A stretch of 64,000 nucleotides of DNA from Adenophora triphylla var. japonica (taxonomy: Eukaryota > Streptophyta > Magnoliopsida > Asterales > Campanulaceae). Where the stretch lies: NCBI GenBank assembly GCA_022495995.1, contig JAFEMH010000528.1, positions 536,001 through 600,000 on the forward strand, given 5' to 3'. This document shows, one piece after another, positions 21,881 to 33,376 of this stretch (within the stretch, counting starts at the first letter, position 1; each line of letters begins with the position of its first letter). Under the pieces are notes generated by a model. It was not told where the DNA came from, searched no databases, and worked only from the letters and a program-made list of their open reading frames with translations. Made by a program: the position numbers and the translations under genes.

Positions 21881-24390
21881 AGGGTCTACCTATCCTTAAG
21901 TAAAAAAAAAGAAAAAAGGAAAAATAGTCTCTCAGTCAACCTTCGTAGGTTCTAGTACTTTTCTCTTTCAATCAAGTCCTCTACGGACATTGTATTTAAT
22001 CTTCAATTTTCTATAAAAGAGTCTTCTTCTTTTCTTACTAGACTTAAGACATTATTTGCATACCTACATTACATTTAATGAAATGGTTTTATTTTATATG
22101 ATCACTTGCATTGCTCAACAAATAATCTCTCAAAATAATTAACATTCTGATTAATCGGTGTGAGAAAGTCAACTAATGCCACCAAGCCATACACTTTCCT
22201 CACCCCGTAAAAGGCCTTCATCAAAGCCATACACTTTCCCAAACCATGTCATCCCCATCACCTTGACCAAGTCAACAACGGCGGCATCATCAAGGGACAG
22301 CAAAAGGCCACTCAGCTTCAAAAGATTGACCCCGTGTTGGCAACAATCTCAAGGGTATCAAGAATGTTCAAGCAGGGGCTCGCCTTGGCCCTCAGGTGCT
22401 TCAAAAAAAAAATGTAGTGCGAAAAGAGTAATACCCAGCTAAATTTGAAAATCCCAAAAAAGGGCAGTCTAGGCAAAAAACAGGGTTGCACATAAAAAAA
22501 AAAGGAAAAAAATCTTAGTGCAAAAAGAGTAATGCCCGGCTAAATTTGAAAATCCCAAAAAAGGGCGGTCTAGGCAAAAAACAGGGTTGCACATAAAAAT
22601 AAAAGAAAAAAAAATGAGGCCAAGGACCCAGCACCGCCAATCAAAAGCTTGACGAACAGGCAAAATCAAAGCTCGAAGAATAGATGTTGTCGATAACAAT
22701 GGGGCGATCGAAGCAAAAGCAGAAGCATCTCATAAGCCTTTAGGCACATGCAAAATCCTTCCTCCCCCAATTGAAAGACGAAAATCAGAAGCAACCGTCC
22801 AAAGATGACTTGGTCAAGGAATCATCCCGAGGCCCACGCCTCATCATCATCATCTCATCCTAAGCCTTTTCACTAAAGGAACCACAAATCCCAAAGCCTA
22901 AACAGTCCGGCCAAGGCCGAACTACGGCGACCTGAGCTCCTCACAATGAGGGGAACGTAGGCAACCAGCAATGGTCCGGTCATAAGCATATTCAAATTCC
23001 AGAAAATTCGGTCTCATCAATGACCTCTCTCCCATAGACACAGTCAAAACCCAGAAAACCCGGTCTCATCAATGACCTCCCTATACACAAATCTTCCTTT
23101 CACGCCTGCCAACCTTGATCCGCGACACTGGTTGACTTTCTCCTCGTGATTAATTAGAGTGTATGTTCATATCGAGATTAGTGGTTGAATAACCCGAACA
23201 TCAATAAAGGGTTTTAAGCAATCTTGTGATCATCGTGAATAAAACAAGTTTTCAGATGTCTTGACAAGTCTTCTCTTTCTACATCTTAGGAAAAATAGTG
23301 CTAAACACTGATTTTCTGTCAGCAAGGGCTTCCATACACTTTTACCAACCTTTCTACGCTTATACTCTCTCAAAAGAGTCAAACACAAAGCGAGTTTTGT
23401 GCCTACATCGAATAAGGCCGTCAAAATAACACAAAATTGGTATCTATTCCCACCTTTCAAAAAATATGCCCCTGCATGTATATATCTTCCTAAATTTCTT
23501 CTCTTCGTCCCCATCTTCTTAAGGTTGACTGATTGATTAAAAGAAAATAAAAAAAAAAGAGAAAAAGGATAGGTTCTCCCTCTTACGCTACAATTCGCAT
23601 TAGGTTTGCCTCGAAACTCTCCAAGGCGGGGGCTTTGCCAAGCCACTCCTTTAAACTGGGGCTTCTTTAGCCATGTTTGGGGTTCGCATCGGGTTCTTCA
23701 CTAGGTCCCTAGATGGATTCAGTCTTGGTCAGATCAACCTCAGGATCACTTCCGCAGTACCAATCATATTGGGATTTTTGCTAGGTCATCAGATTGGGGC
23801 TTCATCAAGTCACTTGTTCCGCAACCTAAAGCTTTGCCTACTCGGTTCATCCAACCGGGGTTTTTGCCAATGAAAGGATCTTTCCTTACTTCAACAAGAT
23901 ATGGGGCTTTTGCGAGAGTATTTCCTTAGGCCAGGGGCTTCGATAAGTTGCATCCATCCCTAGAAGAGAGGATTGGTCACTTCGACATCTCGTTAGCATC
24001 GGCTTCAAATGCTAGAGTGTGAGAAAAGAACATTCACCGAGACCCGAGGTTCAAACCCGTCTCGGCTCAAGAGGGAATGCTAGTCCACGTAGACAACATC
24101 TCAAGAATAACAAAGAAGCTCAAACCCGCACCCAAGCGGATACGACCCCACTGTTTGAAACCCGTCTTAAACAATTCCCAAATACATTCCATATGTATAT
24201 CCGGACCCGATCCCTACCATGTTTCCAAGAAAAATTACCCCTATGCCCAAAAGTAACATGCCAATTGCTAATGATAACGTTTTCTCCCAAAAGTGCCTCC
24301 GTTACTTCCGTTATAACGAGATAACGCCCGGGCGACGGTTTCCTAATTGTCAAAACGTCGAAAATCCTAGACATCGTTCCTAACTGTCTA
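21881..24390 (+). repeat. Non-coding internal region of element B
   Basis: No gene seen. It includes a tandem duplication of about 100 bp (units near 22413 and 22514, each with AGAGTAATnCCCnGCTAAAT) and a repeated CGGTCTCATCAATGACCTC phrase (23010, 23062). A GAnCTACGnCGACCTGA...ACGTAGGCAACC block lies at 22918-22962, similar to blocks at 24396 and 29185. Such blocks recur in the 3' regions of Tat/Ogre-type elements. Confidence 0.6.
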
Positions 24391-24800
24391 GGTAAAGCTT
24401 GAACTACGATCAAGGCTTGATTCCTCCGGGATACGTAGGTAGCCTTTCATAAAGGTTCAGCCATCCGACCACATTGGTCACCTTTTCCATTCTCCAATGG
24501 TGCGTAAGCTTTTCATAAAAGTCCAATTTTATGACCATATTGGTCACCCCTTTTGATTTGGAACATTCCTATGAAGGATTGGTTGTTTGACCTCCTAGGT
24601 CACCCCGTTTCCATCCTTATAGGAAGGGACCAAATATCTCTTTGCCATTGTCCCAAGGAGGCCGGGTTGGTGACCTCTTTGGTCACCCAATTCCAACTCG
24701 TGTCTGCAATTCCATTCCAGTTCCAAAGGCAATGAAAAGCACAGTTTAGGCTTACTATGTCGCGCGACATAACAAGCCATGTCGTGCGACATAACAAGCC
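24391..24800 (+). repeat. Element B block repeated at 29180, with two palindromes
   Basis: AAGCTTGAACTACGATC followed by TTGATTCCTCCGGGATACG and GTAGGTAGCCTTTCAT is repeated almost exactly at 29178-29235. Two further CGACATAA-type palindromes sit at 24755-24772 and 24777-24794. This suggests an internal duplication in B, or the junction of two related elements. Confidence 0.6.
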
Positions 24801-25150
24801 ACATCAGACAGCAGACATCAGTAGCTTCCTATTTTCCCCAGGGCACTCCCCGACATATCAGAAGCTGCAAATACCAATCCTACACCTCTCAAATGCATAG
24901 GGAAGGGTTCATTTACCCCATGTACACCCATACATTCATATTCAAGCCAAAAATTCATTCAAGTCACCCAGTTCTAGCCGTTTATCGTACATCATTTCAT
25001 AAACGTGTGCAAAAGAGAAAAAGGCTAGCAATGTACATTCAAACCAAAATAGACCAAGTCTAAGAAATGTGCATAAGCAAAAATAACATGTGTTTTCCCT
25101 AAAAGGGTACAATAACCAAAAAGCTATAAATGTCTAGGGGGGAAATGGGG

Positions 25151-27572
25151 CTACTCTGAATCCTCTCCATCACCCTCTCCATCATCCTCTCCCTCATCTC
25201 CATCCTCGTCGTCATCCTCAGCCTCCTCTGGCTCATCGTCAGGATCGTCCGAAGGTGCCTCGTAAGCTATGGTCCCCGTGCGATAGTAGTCGTCAAGCTC
25301 CGTGATGACGACAGCAGTCAAGCTCGTAGTACGTAGCCGTCTCGGCTCCCCTCCCCACATCCTCATCATCATCATCGTCAATCTCAATGGGTGCAGTAAA
25401 GAGGCAAATTTGCAGTCTTTGTCCGAGGCGTCGGTCCTCTAGTGCTCCCGCCGGGTGCCCACGTCATCGGGCGGCTCTTCTTCCTTCTCGGTTGGCCGGT
25501 GGAGAGATATCAATCGAACCCTATGACCGCATCGATTCTTCCGAAACTCATGCCTTTACGGAGCTTGCCAATCATGCCCACAATGCCGGTATATGCCCCA
25601 GTCAAGTGCACATAAGCTTGAGCCGACACTGTTACAAGCAAGACATAATAAGTGTCGAATACGGTTCTTGATAACGTAAAGAGATGCAATCAATCCAAAA
25701 GACGTAAGAAACAATACTTACGGATCTAGAACCTCGCGGGAGCACCGGATGAGGATGAGTCTGTGACATATCAATGTGAGCTCGCCTCATGCGACCGCCA
25801 CCCTGATAATCAATGAAAGTCGGGGGCAAAGGAGGTCTAGCCACGTAGCCAGTCGAAGGCCCCGCGCTATGGGCGCCATAACCAACCCCGGTGCAGTAGG
25901 GAGAAGATGCCTAGCCACGTACAAAGTATAGTCCCCTCCCGTGTGTAGAGATGTCTTTGCCATGCCTACAATCGAGCATCTACATTCGCCCGGCGGCGAG
26001 CGGCCACATCCTAGGCGGAGGATCATCGGGGATCCGAGCGTGCCTATTCGGCCCATCTTGTCTATACACCCTCTCTCCTAGATACAAGGCATCTCCTGGA
26101 CAAGCCCACTAGCGGCTTGCGACACTCTGTCAAGTGCGCGCAAAGATGATCCAAATCCAGTCATCGTAACGGCCGAGTCCGGGGGAACAAGCTCGGCCTC
26201 ATGGAATCCCTCTCAGGCATGTCAGCGTATCATGGTACGAGGCCGTGATCCTGCACCTCGAACCCTCCGGTGTCGGGTACGTTTCTGGCATTCTTTGTCC
26301 ACCGACGAAGAGCGGGAAAAGTGGTGGCAGGAAACTCATCCTGTATCCGCCACTCATAATGTACCCCAAAGTACTCGAAGGCCCAAGCACGAAAAGGAGA
26401 AGAAGAAGTCAAAACAGGAAAACAAGGGATATAATGAAATGTGCAAAAGAAAAGAGATCAAGGTGAGAGGATACCTCGAAAGCCGGATGAAAGCAGTGAA
26501 GTACTTCGCCTTCCCTCGGCGACGTCATCTAGGGCCAAGTACATCTCGGCTAAGCCTCGCCTCCCCCGGGACGTATTCCCGACGGTATCCCGGGCTCTCA
26601 AAAGCTCCAATAGTGAAACCAAGGCGGTAGATGCGCTGTTAATGAACAAGCATGTCGGAAAAGCCCACCCATACAAAAGCTCTAGCCAATCTCTCGGCTC
26701 TTAGCCGGCTCTCAACGGATCATCTACCACAGTGTAGTCCCTGCTCGCCCCTCAATCGGGCCATGTAGCACCCCCAACTCATATCCATTCCCCTTCTTGA
26801 TCCGGGGAACGAAACCAAGTAAGCCCATAAAATCATCATCGCCAATAGGTGGGGCTCAACTCCCCGTACAGCTCCTCTATGTAGAGCGGCTCATCCGTAA
26901 AGGGCGGCTGTGATGACCGCAAAGTCCAGCGGAGCGACCGCTGCCTCACCCCAAGAGAAGTGAAATGAGTGAGTGGTCTCCCACGAGAACTCTCTGAATG
27001 CCCTCACCGGATCCACACTCCTCGAGTGCCCCAGATGGCCTTCGCCATCTCAAAAATTGCCCTAGCCCGGCGGCGTAAATCATGCCCTTAGGCGAGTCCA
27101 CCTGCTCTGGCTACCCTAAGCAAGCTATCCCATAGCACGCCAATCACCTCGTGGAGCCACGGGTGCGCAATCCCTCGCAAGAAAACATGGCACAAGTATT
27201 AATATTTCGTGCTATTTCTGAAAATCATCTCAAGCAAAAATGGGTCAAAACAGATCAATGAATGGCATGCATTACACTTCCCAGATCAATCTATGATTTC
27301 ATGCCAGTTCATGATTTAATTCATAAGCCCAGTCTGAAGGCATTCAGTTCAAATCAATTTCGCCCAAATTGAAAGAAATTTTCAAAAAACCCTAGGTTTC
27401 TTACCTCTTCCTTCTTCCGAACATCCGAAGTATGCTCATCGAGCTGTGGGTAGAAATCTCCTCTTGGTGCTTCCGGAAGAAACGGCCGTTGATTCCTTTG
27501 CACCCCCTTTCTTCGAGTAGCTAAGTTGGCATGTTGAGAAGCCCTCTTGGTCGGATAGAGCCTAGGAGGCAT
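25151..27572 (-). pseudogene. Decayed antisense coding region of element B
   Basis: Minus-strand fragments oriented against gag. The proposed N-terminus (MPPRLYPTKRASQ, 27572) is basic. Middle pieces include GIAHPWLHEVIGVLWDSLLR (near 27110-27170) and IEELYGELSP (near 26870). The proposed C-terminus (25151-25387) is a long Asp/Glu-rich tail. Frames shift several times. The look and position (between gag and 3' LTR, reversed) match the antisense 'putative plant transposon protein' genes of Tat-type elements. The family assignment is from memory of such proteins and is tentative. Confidence 0.4.
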
Positions 27573-28090
27573 TCTTCAATTGAATCGGACTGAGAAGTGC
27601 TGGATTTCTCTCGATTTCCTTCGAATCTCCCTCTCTGATGTTCGCCCTCTCTCTTCTCACTGTCGCCTCCCTCTCAATTTCAAGTCCAATTGAATTTCAA
27701 ATGGCGACTGTGCGTGTTTTTAATAAATCTGTCCACAGGGCCTGTTATGTCGTGCGACATACTAAGCCCCTGTGGCTGATTTTTACAATTTTGCCCCTGA
27801 AGGCTCCATTTTACAATTTTGTCCCCCGTAGGCCTCTTTTACCCTTTATGCCCCTGGCATTTCTAATTACTTTCAATCCAGTTTTCCCTCCAGTGCCCCC
27901 GTGGCCTATTTTACAAATTTACCTCTGTGACTCAGTTTATTTGCCCTTGGCATTTTCAATTTTATTTTTCAAATAATCAGGGTACATCCCAGTTTTCTTT
28001 ACAAAAATTATCCGGATACGTCCCATTTTTCTTTACAAAAACTATTGATTCCTTCCAACTTCTGTACAAAATCCAACCTTTTTCGCAATC

Positions 28091-28450
28091 TCCGTTATTG
28101 CCAGATGGGATAACGTTTCCTCCGGGAAATTCTCCGTTATCGCCAAATGGGATAACGTTTCCTCCGGGAAATTCTCCGTTATCGTCAAATGGGATAACGT
28201 TTCCTCCGGGAAATCCTCCGTTATCGCCAAATGGGATAACGTTTCCTCCGGGAAATCCTCCGTTATCGCCAAATGGGATAACGTTTCCTCCGGGAAATCC
28301 TCCGTTATCGCCAAATGGGATAACGTTTCCTCCGAGAAATTCTCCGTTATCGCCAAATGGGATAACGTTTCCTCCGAGAAATTCTCCGTTATCGCCAATT
28401 GGGATAACGTTTCCTCCGGAAAATCCCCCGTTATTGCCAAATAGGATAAT
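28091..28450 (+). repeat. 42-bp minisatellite in element B
   Basis: About eight and a half units of 42 bp, nearly identical. Each contains CCGTTATC and GGGATAACG eight bases apart as an inverted repeat, followed by TTTCCTCCGGGAAA, a second small inverted repeat. The period of 42 is divisible by three, so both strands stay open over most of it; the encoded PPGNPPLSPNGITF-type repeats are not taken as a protein. Confidence 0.93.
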
Positions 28451-28485
28451 GTTTCTTGTTAAAAATTTCGCTATGGCCTAAGGCA

Positions 28486-29165
28486 ATAACATTTCGCTTT
28501 ATTTTGATCTCCGTTATTTCCGAATGACGGAATAACATTTCGACCTTTTTTCGCTTTATTTTGATCTCCGTTATTTCCGAATGACGGAATAACATTTCGA
28601 CGGAATAACATTTCGACCTTTTTTCGCTTTATTTTGATCTCCGTTATTTCCGAATGACGGAATAACATTTCGACCTTTTTTCGCTTTATTTCGATCTCCG
28701 AATGACGGAATAACATTTCGACCTTTTTTCGCTTTATTTCGATCTCCGTTATTTTCGAATGACGGAATAACATTTCGACCTTTTTTCGCTTTATTTCGAT
28801 CTCCGTTATTTCCGAATGACGGAATAACATTTCGACCTTTTTTCGCTTTATTTCGATCTCCGTTATTTCCGAATGACTAATAACATTTCGACCTTTTTCG
28901 CTTTATTTCGATCTCCGTTATTTCCGAATGACGGAATAACATTTCGACCTTTTTTCGCTTTATTTCGATCTCCGTTATTTCCGAATGACGGAATAACATT
29001 TCGACCTTTTTTCGCTTTATTTCGATCTCCGAATGACGGAATAACATTTCGACCTTTTTTCGCTTTATTTCGATCTCCGTTATTTCCGAATGACGGAATA
29101 ACATTTCGACCTTTTTTCGCTTTATTTCGATCTCCGTTATTCCAAGATGAAGGAATAACATTTCG
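28486..29165 (+). repeat. 57-bp minisatellite in element B
   Basis: About a dozen units with basic period 57 bp. Some are shortened by about 12 bp (loss of GTTATTTCC) or carry a 16-bp partial duplication near 28595. Each unit has CCGTTATTTCCGAATGACGG then AATAACATTTCG, again self-complementary, and a T-rich spacer ending CGCTTTATTTCGAT. It directly follows the 42-bp array after a short divergent link. Confidence 0.93.
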
Positions 29166-29345
29166 ACTCAATAAAAGCTTGAACTACGACTCGGCTTGAT
29201 TCCTCCGGATACGTAGGTAGCCTTTCATGAAAGGTCCAGCCACTCGACCAACTTGGTCACCCAATCCGTCTCGGCATTCGCCAGATTGGATCCTTTTCTA
29301 TCGACAACCCCACTCGCCCTGCAAGTGACGTTGCCGAGGGGCTTC

Positions 29346-29432
29346 TGTAAGTACCCAAATCTGGCTCATGCCTTCCGGTTAATTTTCCCGGCAATTCCGG
29401 TAATTTTTCCGGTAATTCCTCGGACTTTCCTA
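29346..29432 (+). repeat. 3' LTR stub of element B
   Basis: The first 87 bp of the B LTR, one mismatch from 15752-15838, preceded by a purine-rich PPT (GAGGGGCTTC region, 29335-29345). It stops abruptly and continues directly into exon 3 of the antisense gene of element C. Most of the 3' LTR was therefore deleted together with any target-site duplication. Confidence 0.88.
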
Positions 29433-32222
29433 AGGTGACTGGCACCTCCTCCAATTGTTGGGTCGCCAGGTCGAGATCCGCTGCAATCTTTTTCTTCTCC
29501 TCCTTCAGAGTGGCAAGCTCAGTGTTAGCCTCCCCCAAACTCTTCCAAGCTTCCTCCTTGAGCTCCACTTCGTTATCCTTGACAAGCTTCAAGGCATCAT
29601 ATGAATTGTCCAGATCAGAGTGGGCCTCCTTCAATTTCTCAAGCTCCTCCTTCAGCTTGGCTCGCTCTTCATCAAGTTTTTTCAACTCCTCGTTCTTCTT
29701 GGCCAGCATAGTCTTTGCCAGCTTCACCTGCTCCTCTGCAGCTTTCCAGTAAGTGGTAGCCAAGTCAATCATGGCAAGAGACTGAAATGACGAGTAAGGG
29801 CAAGAGGTTAGAGCGAGCATAAGTAAGGTAAAGAAAAGAGAAAGGCAAGAGAAATCAAAGCAACAATTCAAAAAATTGCAAGAGTTACCTCGGAGGAAGC
29901 AAGCCCAACTCTAGCTCGACAGGCTTCTGGAGTCAAGGGTTTTCTGGTGAACTCCCCGATCGTGTCCCGTCGGCTCCTCCTGACAATCACCTGACCGTAC
30001 TCCAATTCTGGGTACTCCCTAGCCAAACTGTTGATCCTAGTCAAAGGAGTCACCTCACTCAACTCAGCAACCCGAGCCTGAATCAGCTCGTCGTATGAAA
30101 CATGAATGGGAGAGGAACGTGGACTCCTGACTTCAGCCTCCACTGGCTCACTAGCGTCGACTTGGTTAGATGTTGAGCTCACCTTAGACGGGCCAATCTT
30201 AATCTTTTTACTAAGAGGAGCAGTATCATCGTCTTCCTCTTCTTCATCCACATCGATGACATGAGACTTTTTCTTGGAGGCAGCTTTGGTTTTTGCTTTA
30301 GCTTGGCCACGAGTCCTGGCCCTGACGACCTCCTCGACTGGCTCCACATTCAGCTCAGTCCCGTCCACTCCAGCAGCGCCAACCTCTTGAGAGCCCTGAA
30401 TTTCACCTTCCACTTGGGCCTCATCCAACTCTTCTAAATTCTCCTCAGCCGGAATATACTTGGAAGCATCTTGATCCACTAGTTTCAACAACTCGTTCCT
30501 CTTGGCACCTTCAGTCCCTCTACTCTCCTTAGCATTGGCAGCACCGTGGCTTCTCTTACTCTTCCTCACATCAATAGCTCTTCCCATGTTGGCTTCCTGG
30601 GCAGGAGTTAATACTGCATAAAACAAGGAGGATAAAGTATTAGCTCGACATATAAAGATAGTTCTATGTACGAGCTACTAGTTCTACATACGAGCAACAT
30701 GACTATGAGCTAATAAATTCTATACAGAGGCTACACGTGTACATGATACAAGCTCTACACGGGAATCAACAAGATACGGACAGAAAGTCTAATACAAAGG
30801 CCAAACAAGTTGGAGCACAATCATAAAAATTTCATGTATGGAAAGTGAAGAGGCAAGTCAAATTCTACATGCAGATAATGAGAAGGTGAGAAAACCCTTA
30901 CCACCAACGTGCTCCCCATGGTCCTTACAGTACTTGAGGGTCTTTCGGCAAAGTGAGCAATCTTTCTCAAACCTACCCAAGGCATGGGTCACCCAATTCG
31001 GATACCTCAAGCACCTCACTATAGGAACCAGTAGCACAACATCATCATCCCCCAACATCATACCAGCCTGTATGTAATTATTCTTGGTGGTCCCCAAAAC
31101 CTCCCAACTGATGGGTCTACGGGCCACCAGCTCTACCAGCTTCTTACGCAGGTCGTCATGCCAATAAGATTCCAACTGATCCTCATCCTTCACCACATGG
31201 GTGTCCTCACTAGGTAAAGGGAACTCCCAACCTAACCTACTCTCCACCACTACCACATGAGAGTTCCAGCCACTGGCTTTACTAGGCAAGTTAATGAACA
31301 ATTTGGGAGAATGTGGTTTTGAAGGAGTGCTTATGCCATGGGACTTATCGAATTTCACAGCAAAAAACTCTCTAAACACCCTCATGCAAGGCTCGTAACC
31401 TAAGAAGAGGCACACCATTGCAAAGCAGACCAAAAATCTACATGTGTTGGCACCCAACTGGAGAGGTAGAGCATTGGCACATTCTAAGAATTCATTTATG
31501 AAGGGGTCCAAAGGCAATCTCAAACCAGCCACAAATTGGCCATAATAAAAGGCAACTCTAGTGGAATCAGTCTTGTAGTCACCAAATTGGTCGAAGAAAT
31601 CTCTTTTGCTGTAGATAGTGACATCAAATTCCTCCCTATCCACCTCACAGAAGTCGTGGATCATGGACAGACGAGAAGGAAAGTTCTGCTTCCCTCTAAG
31701 TGGTCCTTTGGGCACGTATCCCCTTTCATTCCTGCCCGGCACCACAGAAGTCTCAAAAGCATTGACTATGCGTGGGCTTGATGAGGTCGAGGCATTAGCT
31801 TCTCCTTGAGTCTCCATATCTGTACAAGAAGAAGGAGAAACAGGGGAATCAGTTCTATACATGGTTTCATGGGACCTAGTAGACACACTAAGGGGCGACC
31901 TAGATTCCCCCGGAAAGCTAATCCTGTTCCTAAGAAAAGAGGGCTTATTGGAATCCTGGACATAAAACACAGATAGATGGTCAAGAAGCTCATGGAAGAG
32001 ATGAAAGGACTCAATTCTTGGGTCATTCGTTCCTAGGATACCTAAGTTCTCTCCCACAGGCAAGGTCAATTCAGTAAAACGCAAGCCCCAACGAGTCAAA
32101 ATTGAGGTGCATTCCTCCATAGTCATCTCTCTCCACTCTCCATTTAAGTGTTTATAAACCCTACGATTGACACTACAATAACCATACCAAGCTCCAGGCT
32201 CAGTGCTAAAGGTCCTAGCCAT
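29433..32222 (-). CDS. Spliced antisense gene of element C (Transposase_28-like)
   Basis: Reads against gag-pol. Exon 1 is 32222-30902 (ATG at 32222; donor GTG|GTAAGG), exon 2 is 30613-29889 (acceptor TGCAG; donor GAG|GTAAC) and exon 3 starts at 29781 (acceptor TTTCAG) and runs to the break at 29433. The phases fit: 1321 nt, then 725 nt, giving 682 codons, then in phase. Exon 1 has a globular part; the stretch RLPLDPFINEFLECANALPLQ with a downstream CMRVFREFF block resembles the plant 'gypsy-type transposon' family (Transposase_28). Exon 2 is basic and acidic low-complexity with nuclear-signal-like KKSHVIDVDEEEEDD. Exon 3 is a strong coiled coil (ELKKLDEERAKLKEELEKL). Similar antisense extra ORFs are known in Tat elements; function is unknown. 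The C-terminus was displaced to 13428-13663 by the nested block. Confidence 0.7.
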
Positions 32223-32700
32223 GGCGGAATTAGAGAAATTGCAGAAATTAAAACCCTAATACTAAGGGCAAAGAGGAATACCTTAACAGTTGAGCGAGGA
32301 GAGGTATGGTAGAAGACGAAGGTTCAACTTATAGCAAAAACTATTTCCGTTGCCGTCGCCGGAGTTATGCAAGAGCTCAGAGACAGCAAAAGTTGTAAAT
32401 GGAGAAGGACTCTTGAATTTATATCTTCCGGAATTGGAAAGGAAAAAGGAAAAAGGAAAATTCAAAATTTATTTTCCTAATTAATGGCGGAAACAGTTTC
32501 CAAGATAGACTCTCAAATGTCAAAACAGTAATCATTGCGGAAAACGGCACTCTTACAGATCTGGCCGTTCAAACATTCGACTATCTAGATTGTGACACGT
32601 CATCTATGGCAGACTAAACTTCAGAGCGAGTTGCGACCTTCGAGTGAAACAATCCTCATCAAAAAATTTCTTTAACTTCCTAGTCGACCAAGTCAACTCG

Positions 32701-32715
32701 AAAGTTGGGGGCCAC
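32701..32715 (+). other. Polypurine tract of element C
   Basis: AAAGTTGGGGGCCAC directly precedes the TG of the 3' LTR at 32716. It is the expected position for plus-strand priming. Confidence 0.65.
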
Positions 32716-33376
32716 TGAACATACCAAAAGTACCGAGTTGGGCCAAGCGAGTAAAGCCCAATCCACAAGCAATTGTTGCCACCATATTCTCTATGGGCTA
32801 GGCCCAGTTATCACATGGTTTGAGACCCATCTCATATATCAGTCGACTAAGTTCATTGTCCGACCTACTAGGTCCCGACCTAACTTAGTCCGACCTTATG
32901 ACCCAGTCATATTTTGGGTACGATCCAACTCTACTCGACAGTCAGGTCGACCCAAATACAAGTGTCGACCTCGACCTACCAAAGCAAGCGTCGACCTAAC
33001 GGTCACAGGCGCACGTGCAATTATTCCGGCCATAACTGCTTCCCTATAAATCAGGGACCATGCTAGGGCACGTTCACACTACATGTAACTGTCCCTAAAA
33101 TCTCGGAGCACATGTAGTATCACCAAAAATAATCGCACACATCAACTATAAATACTTCATTACTACAACGGTTATGAGGTAACTGCTATTTTGTTATCAG
33201 AATTCCATTATTCAATACATTTTAGCTCTCCAATCATCAAATACTTACTCTCACGCCCGAGGGTCTAAGCCGGAGACACATTCGGCTAGTCGTGGGTTCT
33301 GTTTTCAGGTCAAGGATCTAGGTGATCAGTCCTGCCACGTGGAGGAAGATTGATAAGCACTTTTCTTGCGGCATCA
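32716..33376 (+). repeat. 3' LTR of element C
   Basis: A 661 bp LTR from TG (32716) to CA (33376). It is complete at its left end, whereas the 5' copy starts 74 bp later. The TATA box copy lies near 33045. The right flank continues into the hAT gene. Confidence 0.93.

Noticed and set aside
28042..29199. Long open frames on both strands over the 42-bp and 57-bp arrays (possible repeat protein, or CRISPR-like array)
   Set aside because: The frames come from periods divisible by three and lack a promoter or conserved start. The repeats have no unique spacers and this is a plant retroelement.
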